From UBA7672 sp964529555 (GTDB taxonomy: Bacteria; Pseudomonadota; Alphaproteobacteria; Caulobacterales; Hyphomonadaceae), in NCBI GenBank assembly GCA_964529555.1, contig CAZGWV010000022.1, forward strand, positions 1 to 42,391: a DNA stretch of 42,391 bases, written 5' to 3'. Shown here in pieces: positions 15,589 through 23,743 of the stretch. Under the pieces are notes generated by a model. That model was not told where the DNA came from. It made no database searches and saw only the letters and a list, made by a program, of their open reading frames with translations. A program made the position numbers and the translations under genes. The stretch's first letter is position 1, and each line of letters opens with the position of its first letter.

Positions 15589-16483
15589 CCTCGATCCCGC
15601 TTTCGAGCAGCGCCTCAACGAGGTGGCCGACCGCATCACTGTGGCGCTCGACCAGCTGATCCCGCCGGCCTCGGGCCCGGAGGCGCAGCTGATGCGCGCG
15701 ATGCGTCATGGCGCGCTGAGCAAGGGCAAGCGCCTGCGCCCGTTCATCACCATCGAGGTGGGCCGCATGTTCGGCGCGCCGGAGAAGGCGCTGCTGCGCG
15801 GCGCCGCCGCCGTCGAATGCATGCACGCCTATTCGCTGATCCACGACGACCTGCCGTGCATGGACGACGACGATTTCCGCCGCGGCCAGCCGACCGTCCA
15901 CAAGGCGTTCGATGAGGCGACAGCGGTGCTGGCGGGGGATGCGCTGCAGGCGCTGGCCTTCGAGATCATGGTTTCGCCCGAGACGCACCGCGACGCGCTG
16001 ATGCGCTGCAAGCTGGTGGAGCGGCTGGCGGTTTCGGCCGGCGCGCGGGGCATGGTGGGCGGTCAGATGATCGACATGCACCCGATTTCCGGTGCGGAAG
16101 AGCCCCTCCAGGTCCTGACCCGGATGCAGCGGCTGAAGACCGGCGCGCTGATTTCGCTGGCGGGGGATGTCGGGGCTTTGCTGGGGGGCGCGGTGGAGGC
16201 CGAGCGCCAGGCGATCGCCGGATACACCAATGATTTAGGTTTGGCCTTCCAGATAGTGGACGATCTCCTCGACGTGGAGGGCGATCCGAGCCTGCTGGGC
16301 AAGGCCTCGGCCAAGGACGAAGAGGCCGGGAAGGTCAATTTCGTGTCGCTTCTGGGCGTTGACGGAGCCAAGGATCGGGTGCGCTATCTCGCCGCACAGG
16401 CGAAACAGCATCTGGCTTCCTTCGGCTCACGGGCGACATCTCTGCTGCATACGGTCGACTTTGTGCTCAATCGCCGCCACTAA
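15578..16483 (+). CDS. ispA: Farnesyl/geranyl diphosphate synthase-type polyprenyl synthetase
   Basis: The 301-aa product contains both Asp-rich motifs of trans-prenyltransferases: the first, DDLPCMDDDDFRRG, has the DDxxxxD spacing of bacterial FPP synthases, and the second is DDLLDVEGD. KGKRLRPF binds diphosphate and MVGGQMIDM is helix F. It condenses IPP with DMAPP/GPP to supply prenyl chains for undecaprenyl phosphate and quinones. The ATG at 15578, inside the end of xseB, gives the family start MIYSLDPAFEQRL. It forms an operon with xseB and dxs. Confidence 0.94.
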   Translation: MIYSLDPAFEQRLNEVADRITVALDQLIPPASGPEAQLMRAMRHGALSKGKRLRPFITIEVGRMFGAPEKALLRGAAAVECMHAYSLIHDDLPCMDDDDFRRGQPTVHKAFDEATAVLAGDALQALAFEIMVSPETHRDALMRCKLVERLAVSAGARGMVGGQMIDMHPISGAEEPLQVLTRMQRLKTGALISLAGDVGALLGGAVEAERQAIAGYTNDLGLAFQIVDDLLDVEGDPSLLGKASAKDEEAGKVNFVSLLGVDGAKDRVRYLAAQAKQHLASFGSRATSLLHTVDFVLNRRH

Positions 16484-16501
16484 TCCACCGGGATCCGGGG
16501 T

Positions 16502-18442
16502 ATGGAATCTGGCATGAACACTTCATCACCTCTGCTGGACCAGATCGCGAGCCCAGCCGACCTCAAGGGCCGCTCGACGGCGGACCTGCGCCAGATCGCC
16601 GATGAACTCCGCGCCGAGACCATCAACGCCGTTTCGACCACGGGCGGCCATCTTGGCGCCGGCCTTGGCGTCGTCGAGCTGACGGTCGCCATCCACGCCG
16701 TGTTCGACACGCCCAGGGACAAGCTGGTCTGGGACGTCGGCCACCAGGCTTATCCGCACAAAATCCTCACCGGCCGCCGCGACCGCATTCGCACGCTGCG
16801 TCAGGGCGGGGGCCTCTCAGGCTTCACCAAGCGCGAAGAGAGCGAGTACGACCCGTTCGGCGCCGCCCACGCGGGCACGTCGGTTTCGGCGGGGGCGGGC
16901 TTTGCCGTCGCGCGCGATCTCACCAAGGGCGACAACCGCGTGGTCGCTGTCGTCGGCGACGGCGCGATGACCGCCGGCATGATCTACGAGGCGCTGAACA
17001 ATATCGGCGGCATGCACACGCGCATGATCGTCATCCTCAACGATAACGACATGTCGATCGCCCCGCCGGTCGGCGCGCTGAGCCACTATCTGTCGCGCAC
17101 CGTCTCGTCGAAGGGTTATCGCCGCTTCCGCAATTTCGGACGTCGTTTCGCCAAGGGCGTCGGGCTGGAGCGCTTCACCAAGAAGGTCGAGCACTCGGTC
17201 CGCAACTTCTCCATGGGCGGCGACCTGTTCGACTCGCTGGGCTTCTACTATGTCGGCCCCATCGACGGTCACGATCTCGACGTGCTGATCCCCGTGCTTG
17301 AGAATGCGCGCGACATGGAGAACGGGCCGGTCCTGATCCATGTCGTCACGAAGAAGGGCAAGGGCTATGCGCCCGCCGAAAGCTCGTCCGACAAGTATCA
17401 CGGTGTCTCGAAATTCAACGTCGTCACGGGCGAGCAGGCCAAGGCGAAGGCCGGGCCGCCGTCCTATACGAAAGTGTTCGCGCAGGAGCTGGTGCGCGCC
17501 GCCGAGAAGGATCCGAAAGTCGTCGCCATCACGGCCGCCATGCCATCGGGCACGGGGCTCGACTATTTCGGCGAGAAGTTCCCGGAGCGCTGCTTCGATG
17601 TCGGCATCGCCGAACAGCACGCCGTCACCTTCGCCGCCGGGATGGCCGCAGATGGCCTGAGGCCGTTCGCGGCGATCTACTCGACCTTCCTGCAGCGCGG
17701 CTATGACAGCGTCGTCCATGACGTTGCGATCCAGAAGCTGCCCGTCCGCTTCGCGCTCGACCGTGCCGGTCTTGTCGGCGCCGATGGCCCGACGCACGCT
17801 GGCTCGTTCGATATCGGCTTCCTCGGCGCGCTGCCGGGCTTCGTGCTGATGGCCGCCGCCGACGAGACCGAGTTGCAACGTATGGTCGCCACGGCGCACA
17901 TCATCGACGACCGCCCGTCGGCCTTCCGCTATCCGCGCGGCGAAGGCATTGGCCTTGAAATGCTGCAGGACCCGCAGCCGCTCGACATCGGCAAGGGCCG
18001 TATCGTCAAGCAGGGTACGTCCATCGCCATCCTGTCCTATGGCGCCCGCCTGCAGGAAGCACTGCGCGCCGCCGACATGCTGGAGAAGCAGGGCCTTTCG
18101 ACCACGGTGGCTGATGCGCGCTTCGCCAAGCCGCTCGATGAGGCGTTGCTGTCGCAGCTTGCGCGTCACCACGAGGTGCTGATCACGATCGAGGAAGGCG
18201 CCAAGGGCGGCTTCGGCGCCTTCGTGCTGCATTCGCTGGCGGAGCGCGGCCTGCTCGATTCCGACTCAAGCCGCCGGGGCCTGCGCATCCGCACGCTGAC
18301 GCTGCCGGACATCTTCCAGGACCATGACTCGCCGGAGAAGATGTACATCCAGGCCGGGCTCGACGCGCACTCCATCGCGGCGCAGGCGATCAAGGCGCTG
18401 GGCCGTGGCGACGAGCACGCGCTGAAACTGATCGCGGGTTAG
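16502..18442 (+). CDS. dxs: 1-deoxy-D-xylulose-5-phosphate synthase
   Basis: The 646-aa product shows full-length DXS features: GGHLGAGLGVVELTVAIH, DVGHQAYPHKILTGRRD, the TPP motif GDGAMTAGMIYEALNN, DGHDLDVLIPVLE, and in the transketolase domain FDVGIAEQHAVTFAAGMA with the catalytic Glu. It condenses pyruvate and glyceraldehyde-3-phosphate, the first step of the MEP isoprenoid pathway, and sits 18 bp after ispA. The start is either 16502 or the ATG at 16514 (MNTSSPLLDQ); the latter aligns better with usual N-termini. Its stop overlaps the convergent lipoprotein gene by 4 bp. Confidence 0.95.
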   Translation: MESGMNTSSPLLDQIASPADLKGRSTADLRQIADELRAETINAVSTTGGHLGAGLGVVELTVAIHAVFDTPRDKLVWDVGHQAYPHKILTGRRDRIRTLRQGGGLSGFTKREESEYDPFGAAHAGTSVSAGAGFAVARDLTKGDNRVVAVVGDGAMTAGMIYEALNNIGGMHTRMIVILNDNDMSIAPPVGALSHYLSRTVSSKGYRRFRNFGRRFAKGVGLERFTKKVEHSVRNFSMGGDLFDSLGFYYVGPIDGHDLDVLIPVLENARDMENGPVLIHVVTKKGKGYAPAESSSDKYHGVSKFNVVTGEQAKAKAGPPSYTKVFAQELVRAAEKDPKVVAITAAMPSGTGLDYFGEKFPERCFDVGIAEQHAVTFAAGMAADGLRPFAAIYSTFLQRGYDSVVHDVAIQKLPVRFALDRAGLVGADGPTHAGSFDIGFLGALPGFVLMAAADETELQRMVATAHIIDDRPSAFRYPRGEGIGLEMLQDPQPLDIGKGRIVKQGTSIAILSYGARLQEALRAADMLEKQGLSTTVADARFAKPLDEALLSQLARHHEVLITIEEGAKGGFGAFVLHSLAERGLLDSDSSRRGLRIRTLTLPDIFQDHDSPEKMYIQAGLDAHSIAAQAIKALGRGDEHALKLIAG

Positions 18443-19497
18443 TCTCCGCCGCCCACGGTCTGCGTGATCGTGCTTTCCACCCGGCGGCGCACATCCTGTC
18501 CTGACAGGTATTCGCCAATTTCCTCCAGCATCGGATTGCCCGGCGCGAACTCCACCACATAGGCGACGAGATCGACGGTTGCGCGCGGGTCGTAGCTCTT
18601 TACGCCGGGCACCGGCATCCACGCGGATTGCAGCGCAGTCAGACTCGCGCCGGCATAGTCCGCCCTCTGCGCCCCGGCGAGCCTGATACCGCCGACCGCG
18701 AACTTGGCTGTAAGCTCCGGCGCGCCTGCGTTTGCGCCGTCCGCGACCACAACCGTACGAGACGCCGCCAGCCCGTAGTTGAAGATCAACGCAATGTCGC
18801 GCGACTCCACGCCAGCCGCCGCCTGGAATTCACGCACATGCAGCCGGTCGAGTTTCAGCCGGAAGTAGGGCGGCGACACCGCCGGATTCCAGAACGCGGG
18901 CGTATCAGGCGCCGGATCGGCCTCGCCCGCGCCAGACAGCATCGCTCCGCCGCCAATGTCGCCAGACGTTTCGACATGAAGCTGGGCGAACAGGTCCGGC
19001 GCGCGCGTCAGGCCTAGGCGCGCCCAGGTCTGCTTCAACGCTTCGGGCGCATCGCCCGCGAGGTTGGGTGCTTGCGGCGCAAAGCCATTGCGCACGAGGT
19101 AGATGCAACGCATCCCCGGATCGATCGTCACCGCCGCATTGCCTTCGGGACTGGTGTAGAACAGCCCGCCATTCGCGCCGACGGATCGCGTGACGCTCTC
19201 CTGTCCTGTCTGCTTCAGGTATGTGCCGAACGACTGGAAGGCGATGCCGCCGATATTGACCAGCATGTCGAGGCCGAGACTCGAGATCGCGGCGAAGTCA
19301 TCTTCGATCCCCCTGCCGGGGCCGTCCCGGTCAGGCAAGGGAGGGGCGGGATAGGCCTGCGGGCACTGATCGTCGAACAGAACGCGCAGGTCGCCCGCCT
19401 GCCCGCCGAGAATGTTGTCGCGGCCGCGATCGGTCACGCCCGGACTCGCACATCCTGCCACCGCGAGCGCAGCGCCAAGCATCGCCTTGAATTTCAT
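18439..19497 (-). CDS. Hypothetical lipoprotein
   Basis: The 352-aa product begins MKFKAMLGAALAVAGCASPG, a signal peptide with lipobox AVAGC, so it should be lipid-anchored. There are no recognised catalytic motifs. The body is soluble, with regions such as LRVLFDDQCPQAYPAPPLPD and a conserved-looking IYLVRNGFAPQAPN. The start at 19497 is set by the signal peptide; an ORF extension upstream is not coding-like. It is convergent with dxs. I do not recognise the family. Confidence 0.75.
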   Translation of the reverse strand: MKFKAMLGAALAVAGCASPGVTDRGRDNILGGQAGDLRVLFDDQCPQAYPAPPLPDRDGPGRGIEDDFAAISSLGLDMLVNIGGIAFQSFGTYLKQTGQESVTRSVGANGGLFYTSPEGNAAVTIDPGMRCIYLVRNGFAPQAPNLAGDAPEALKQTWARLGLTRAPDLFAQLHVETSGDIGGGAMLSGAGEADPAPDTPAFWNPAVSPPYFRLKLDRLHVREFQAAAGVESRDIALIFNYGLAASRTVVVADGANAGAPELTAKFAVGGIRLAGAQRADYAGASLTALQSAWMPVPGVKSYDPRATVDLVAYVVEFAPGNPMLEEIGEYLSGQDVRRRVESTITQTVGGGD

Positions 19498-19582
19498 CGG
19501 CCCGACCCCCGATTCCGGTTGCACCGGAGCATGGAGATATTCGCCTTGCCGAGTTTGAGAAAGCTCAAACTGCGGCCCCGGT

Positions 19583-19954
19583 TTACGCAGCGGGCGCCTG
19601 TTTCAGGCATTTTACCAGTGCCTGCCGCACCTTCCACGGCTTGAAGCTTGCGTGCAGGCGCGAGAGCCAGTGGGAGTTCACCGCCAGATAGGGCTGACCC
19701 AGTTCGCGCGGGCTGGGCAGGATCTTGCGGTCCAGCACATCGACCGCATGCGCGATCTCTTCTTGCGATGCGAAGACCAGCGACCGGCCGCGATGATCCA
19801 CGAACCACACCGGATATCCCCTGCCGTGAACTGGACGCGGCATGGGCGGATCGAACACAGTGGCGCTCCACGGCGGGCCGTCCACGCCCCGATGCGCCCA
19901 GGGCGTGATCGGCGTGCGGACGGGGTCGTCGCGGTATTCGATGCGGATTTGCAT
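19583..19954 (-). CDS. Conserved-looking hypothetical protein, 123 aa
   Basis: The sequence starts MQIRIEYRDDPVRTPITPWA and contains YPVWFVDHRGRSLVFASQEE and a Lys/Trp-rich C-terminal helix (HASFKPWKVRQALVKCLKQ). No signal peptide, membrane span or known motif is visible. The ATG at 19954 is divergent from the MmcQ-like gene at 19970, leaving only 15 bp, and its Shine-Dalgarno would lie inside the start of that gene. Function unknown. Confidence 0.6.
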   Translation of the reverse strand: MQIRIEYRDDPVRTPITPWAHRGVDGPPWSATVFDPPMPRPVHGRGYPVWFVDHRGRSLVFASQEEIAHAVDVLDRKILPSPRELGQPYLAVNSHWLSRLHASFKPWKVRQALVKCLKQAPAA

Positions 19955-19969
19955 GGGAGGAGGGTTCGC

Positions 19970-20493
19970 ATGCCGAAGCTGACAGTCAAGAAAGCCGAAC
20001 AGGCGCTGATCAAATTCGCGCTCGGTTATCCCGAGGCGATCCTCGATCATCCGTGGGGCCATGACGCGGTGAAGGTGAAGGGCAAGATGTTCGCCACGTT
20101 CGGCGGCGAGGCCGGCGCCAGGGGCGAATTCTCGATGACGGTGAAGCTGCCCGTGTCGGCTGAGATGGCCCTGACGCTGCCGTGGGTGGAGCCGACCGGC
20201 TATGGGCTGGGCAAGTCAGGCTGGGTTACGGCGCGCGTGAAGGCGGGAGCCAACTTCGAGATCGACACGATGAAGGGCTGGATCGACCAGAGTTATCGCG
20301 CTGTTGCGCCGAAGGCGCTGGTGAAGACNNNNNNNNNNNNNNNNNNNNNNNNNNNNNNNNNNNNNNNNNNNNNNNNNNNNNNNNNNNNNNNNNNNNNNNN
20401 NNNNNNNNNNNNNNNNNNNNNNNNNNNNAGGGCTGGATCGACCAGAGTTATCGCGCTGTTGCGCCGAAGGCGCTGGTGAAGACCCTCAACTAG
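19970..20493 (+). CDS. MmcQ/YjbR family DNA-binding-like protein (split by a false gap)
   Basis: The protein reads MPKLTVKKAEQALIKFALGY, then PEAILDHPWGHDAVKVKGKMFATFG and YGLGKSGWVTARVK, ending GWIDQSYRAVAPKALVKTLN: the compact CyaY-like MmcQ/YjbR fold. Removing the 100 N plus one copy of the flanking 55-bp duplicate leaves 369 nt, an intact 122-codon frame, so the gene is almost certainly unbroken in the genome. The ATG follows GGGAGGAGGG. The molecular role of the family is not established despite its DNA-binding label. Confidence 0.88.
20329..20428. other. Assembly gap with 55-bp duplicated flanks
   Basis: The 55 bp before the N block (20274-20328) and the 55 bp after it (20429-20483) are identical. 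The scaffolder appears to have inserted 100 N between two contigs that actually overlap by 55 bp. Confidence 0.95.
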
Positions 20494-20674
20494 CCGGCGC
20501 GATGGCGATCGGCAGCAGGACGTCGCGCGCCGCCCAGAAGGTGAAGGCAAGCGCGATAACGCACATTACGGCGAGACTGACGGCGGCGACGAGTTGCGGG
20601 TTGCGTCCCACGATCAGGAACGGGTCCTGAGGGGCCATGCCTGCAAAGTTGGAGGCGCGTTTGCGTGTTGCCAT
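20486..20674 (-). CDS. Small single-span membrane protein, 62 aa
   Basis: The product starts MATRKRASNFAGMAPQDPFL and has one strong transmembrane helix (LVAAVSLAVMCVIALAFTFW), with a basic N-terminus suggesting an N-in orientation. The last 8 bp overlap the 3' end of the MmcQ-like gene in convergent orientation. The ATG at 20674 is the first with coding-like sequence; an in-frame start 39 nt upstream is less likely. Function unknown. Confidence 0.55.
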   Translation of the reverse strand: MATRKRASNFAGMAPQDPFLIVGRNPQLVAAVSLAVMCVIALAFTFWAARDVLLPIAIAPAS

Positions 20675-20849
20675 GTCTGGCTTCTTCCTGGGGCCGCGGG
20701 AAACAGCGTCCAATCCGCCGGGCGAGTTCCGCGCGGAAGACCCCTGCGCGAATGGCCGAAGCGCGCTATATCTCCGTTCAGCGGGCGTTCAGGCGGAAAC
20801 CACCAGCCTGAGGGCCCTCCCTTTGATGGTCCCCGCTAGGGAAAACTGC

Positions 20850-21287
20850 ATGAACATGAACAAGAAATCCGGTCTCGCTGCCGCTGTCGCGGCGATCGGG
20901 GCCTCGTTGTTGCTCGCCGCCTGCCAGACGCCTGCATCGGGCGCAGACGAAGCCGACGCCAAGGCCGATCCGCGCCAGGGCGCTGAAGTCCGCAATATCT
21001 GTTTCCAGAGCCAGATCCGCAGCTGGCGCAAGCTGGATAACCGTTCGGTGATCGTCGAAGCCGGCGTCCGCGATGAATACAAGCTCGACCTGATCGGGTC
21101 GTGCCAGCCCGACGACGCCTTCACCCAGATCGGCCTCGTGTCGCGCGGCGGCGGCAGCTGCCTCTCGAGCGGCGACCATCTGGTGACGGACGCGCGCTAT
21201 GGCGACGGTTCGTGCTCGATCCGGCGCATCTATGAATGGCACAAGGACGCCAAGCCCGCAGAGGGCGCAGCCCCCGCCGCCAACTGA
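20850..21287 (+). CDS. DUF6491-like lipoprotein
   Basis: The 145-aa product begins MNMNKKSGLAAAVAAIGASL and continues to the lipobox LLAAC, so it is exported and lipidated. The mature part has NICFQSQIRSWRKLDNRSVI, DEYKLDLIGSCQPDD, SRGGGSCLSSGDHL and GSCSIRRIYEW. The spaced cysteines and the 'I.SW..LDNRSV' pattern resemble small alphaproteobacterial and gammaproteobacterial lipoproteins of DUF6491. The cysteines may form disulfides. Start ATG follows AGGGAAAAC. Function unknown. Confidence 0.7.
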   Translation: MNMNKKSGLAAAVAAIGASLLLAACQTPASGADEADAKADPRQGAEVRNICFQSQIRSWRKLDNRSVIVEAGVRDEYKLDLIGSCQPDDAFTQIGLVSRGGGSCLSSGDHLVTDARYGDGSCSIRRIYEWHKDAKPAEGAAPAAN

Positions 21288-21325
21288 CTACTTCCGTCTC
21301 TCGATCTCCTCCGACGAGACGAAAG

Positions 21326-21358
21326 GAAGGCCCGGAGAGCGCCGCTTTCCGGGCCTTC
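21326..21358. terminator. Bidirectional hairpin terminator
   Basis: An 11-bp perfect stem, GAAGGCCCGGA (21326-21336) and TCCGGGCCTTC (21348-21358), with an 11-nt loop lies between the convergent DUF6491-like and PRC-barrel genes. There is no T tract. Confidence 0.6.
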
Positions 21359-21442
21359 GCGCGAACAGGGGGCTGCACTCCCGCCGCTCGCGAGGGCGCG
21401 GCGATGTCGGACCCAAACACCGCGCCCGTATCGGGGTGAGCG

Positions 21443-21808
21443 TTACTGCCAGTAACGCGGGGCTTTATAGTAGTCGTACACCGAGTCCCGCAGACCGCCG
21501 CCGTCGCGAGCCGTCAACTCGTCGATGCCGTCAGCCGGGGCGGACTGCAGCTGTTCCTTGGTCAGGTTCACGACATAGCCGTCGCGGCCTTTCTCGTAGT
21601 CGAGCGTGGACCAGGGTAGGGGGTGATACTTCTCGTTCATGCCGAGGAAGCCGCCGAAACCGACGACGGCGAACATGATGTTGTTGGATTGCTTGTCGAG
21701 AACCACGTCCTCGACCTTGCCGATCTTGTCTCCGGCATGGTTGTAGACGCTCGTGCCGATAACCTTGGAAGCGCGGATTGCGCTGGTGTGTCCTGCGGGG
21801 GTGGGCAT
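21443..21808 (-). CDS. PRC-barrel domain protein
   Basis: The 121-aa product has a PRC-barrel (about residues 12-90): SKVIGTSVYNHAGDKIGKVE, DVVLDKQSNNIMFAVVGFGG, EKYHPLPWSTLDYEK and GYVVNLTKEQLQSAP. A tail ends YDYYKAPRYWQ. Stand-alone PRC-barrel proteins of this form are frequent in alphaproteobacteria and often stress-induced, but biochemical roles are poorly known. The Shine-Dalgarno AAGGAGCA precedes the ATG. It is divergent from the EPS glycosyltransferase. Confidence 0.9.
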   Translation of the reverse strand: MPTPAGHTSAIRASKVIGTSVYNHAGDKIGKVEDVVLDKQSNNIMFAVVGFGGFLGMNEKYHPLPWSTLDYEKGRDGYVVNLTKEQLQSAPADGIDELTARDGGGLRDSVYDYYKAPRYWQ

Positions 21809-21945
21809 GACTGCTCCTTGTTGTGCTGGATGATGCTAACCAAACGCGGGAACATCGAGGCGGTTGCGTGTGTGCGCCGGAAGCGCTGCGGTTCCATCGT
21901 TAACCTCGCCAGTGTCGCTGGCGCACGGTTTGCAACCCCTTGGCG

Positions 21946-22875
21946 ATGGTCCAGTTCCCAGCCAGCCCGGATTCCGCTTCGGCGAGCGTGGACGTATGCG
22001 TCTGCACGTTCCGCCGCGATTCCGTTTCGGACCTGCTTGCATCCCTGGCCAGGCTTGAGCTGAAGCCCGGCGCCTCGATCCGGGTGATCGTTGCGGATAA
22101 CGATGAAACGCCATCGGCGCGTGCGCGCGTTGAAGCGGCGTTTGCCGAGCACAAGCTGACGGGCGTTTACCTTCACGCGCCGGCGCGGAACATCTCGATT
22201 GCGCGCAATGCCTGTCTCGATGCGGCCACTGCGCCGCTTGTTGCATTTGTCGATGACGACGAGACGGTGCGCCCCGACTGGCTTTCCCAGCTGCTTTCGC
22301 GGCAAGGCGAAACCGGCGCTGCGGTGGTTTTTGGCCGCGTCGCCGCTGTTTACCCAATGGACGCGCCGGCATGGCTATCGCAGGCGGATCTCCATTCGAC
22401 GCAGGTCCAGTTCCGCAATGGCGCTATCGATGGCGGCTATACCTGCAACGTCCTGATGCAACGGGACGCGGTCGGGCCTGAGCGCTTCAACCCGGCCTTC
22501 GGCCGTTCCGGCGGCGAGGACACGACCTTCTTTACCGAACTCCAGCGTCGCGGCGCGGTGATGGCCTATGCGGCTGACGCGGTGGTGGAGGAGCCGGTTA
22601 CGGCATCCCGTGCGTCGCTCAACTGGCTGACGACACGCGCGTTCCGCTCCGGCCAGACCTATGGGCTGCTACGCCTCCGCAAGGGCGAGAACCGCATCAT
22701 GGTTGCTGCGATTTCGCTGGCAAAGGTTGCCGTCTGTATCGCTGCGGTGGTGCTGACGATCTGGTCGCCGGTGCGCTGGCGCAAGGCTGCGGTGCGCGGG
22801 CATCTGCATGCCGGTGTGCTGGCCGCCGCCATGGGCAAGGCCCCGCTCGAGCTCTACGGGGCGGCCCATGCCTGA
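21946..22875 (+). CDS. GT2 glycosyltransferase
   Basis: The 309-aa product has a GT-A domain with VDVCVCTFRRDSVSDLLASL, VIVADNDETPSAR, NISIARNACLDAA, the metal-binding DDD in VAFVDDDETVRPDW and the acceptor-side GRSGGEDTTFFTEL. A hydrophobic C-terminal segment (MVAAISLAKVAVCIAAVVLT) probably anchors it to the inner membrane. It should add a sugar to a lipid-linked EPS repeat unit. The ATG at 21946 is used; a TTG at 21940 is also in frame. First gene of the plus-strand EPS trio. Confidence 0.9.
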   Translation: MVQFPASPDSASASVDVCVCTFRRDSVSDLLASLARLELKPGASIRVIVADNDETPSARARVEAAFAEHKLTGVYLHAPARNISIARNACLDAATAPLVAFVDDDETVRPDWLSQLLSRQGETGAAVVFGRVAAVYPMDAPAWLSQADLHSTQVQFRNGAIDGGYTCNVLMQRDAVGPERFNPAFGRSGGEDTTFFTELQRRGAVMAYAADAVVEEPVTASRASLNWLTTRAFRSGQTYGLLRLRKGENRIMVAAISLAKVAVCIAAVVLTIWSPVRWRKAAVRGHLHAGVLAAAMGKAPLELYGAAHA

Positions 22876-22986
22876 TCACACGGCACGGGCCGTACCTGCA
22901 CCCCATACGGGAAGAGCAGCACGCAACAGGCGAGCGCTGCTGAACCGGGAGATTTTCTGGTTCAGGATTCATTTCGGAAGCTGAAG

Positions 22987-23712
22987 ATGGCCGACTCTAC
23001 GTCCTTCAACCTGGAGGTTCTCCAGGCAGTCGATCCGGCAAAGGCGCCGAAGAATGCGCCCTCGCCAGCCTCGCGCGCCGGGCGCTTCGTGAGCTGGGTT
23101 GCGCTCAGCGTGCTCGGCGCCGCAGTCATTATTCCCATGATAGCGCTGGTTAACGAGGAAGCGCGCACGATGTCGCTTCTCGCCGCCGGCGACGCCGAGG
23201 TGAGAACCCAGCTGGCGAGGGACGTATCTGCCGAGGGCAACGCCAGCTTTCTAGAAACACTTGCTGAGCTGAGCCTTGATATCCCCGAGCCGGATCTTGC
23301 TGCGGCCGAGGCTGCGGCTCGCAAAGCCGTCGAGATCGATCCGTCGCGGGCCCATGTGTGGGCGCGTCTGGCCTGGATCGAGGCGCAGCAGGCGGGTGGA
23401 AGGGTTAACGAAGCTTCGCTCGAGGCGCTCAGCCGCTCGATGGATGCCTGTCCCCTTTGTAGCCAGGAGCTGATTGCCTGGCGGTTCAATTTCGTTCTCG
23501 CCAACTGGTCCGACGTGCCCGACCCCGTGCGCCGCCGGGCGTTCGAACATGCGGACCTGCTGCGCTGGATCGGCCCGAATGCCGAATTTCTCGCGGAAAT
23601 GCGGGTGAAGGCGAAGCAGAACGGCATCCCCTTCGATGAATACCGCGCGGCCGTCGAAACGCCGGTGCGGACCTGGGACATCACCACGGAAAGGTCCCCG
23701 TCGCGCGCCTGA
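22987..23712 (+). CDS. Single-span membrane protein with TPR-like helices
   Basis: The 241-aa product has a cytoplasmic N-terminus and one transmembrane helix (about 37-56, FVSWVALSVLGAAVIIPMIA). A periplasmic part follows with helical-hairpin repeats (DLAAAEAAARKAVEIDPSRA, then HVWARLAWIEAQQAG and ALSRSMDACPLCSQELIAWR), as in TPR proteins. A CPLC pair is present. It sits between two GT2 genes, 111 bp after the first and 31 bp before the second, so it is probably an accessory factor of EPS assembly, for example a scaffold. The exact role is unknown. Confidence 0.75.
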   Translation: MADSTSFNLEVLQAVDPAKAPKNAPSPASRAGRFVSWVALSVLGAAVIIPMIALVNEEARTMSLLAAGDAEVRTQLARDVSAEGNASFLETLAELSLDIPEPDLAAAEAAARKAVEIDPSRAHVWARLAWIEAQQAGGRVNEASLEALSRSMDACPLCSQELIAWRFNFVLANWSDVPDPVRRRAFEHADLLRWIGPNAEFLAEMRVKAKQNGIPFDEYRAAVETPVRTWDITTERSPSRA

Positions 23713-23743
23713 TCGCCCGGCAGGAGACTTGCTGGAGCCAGCC

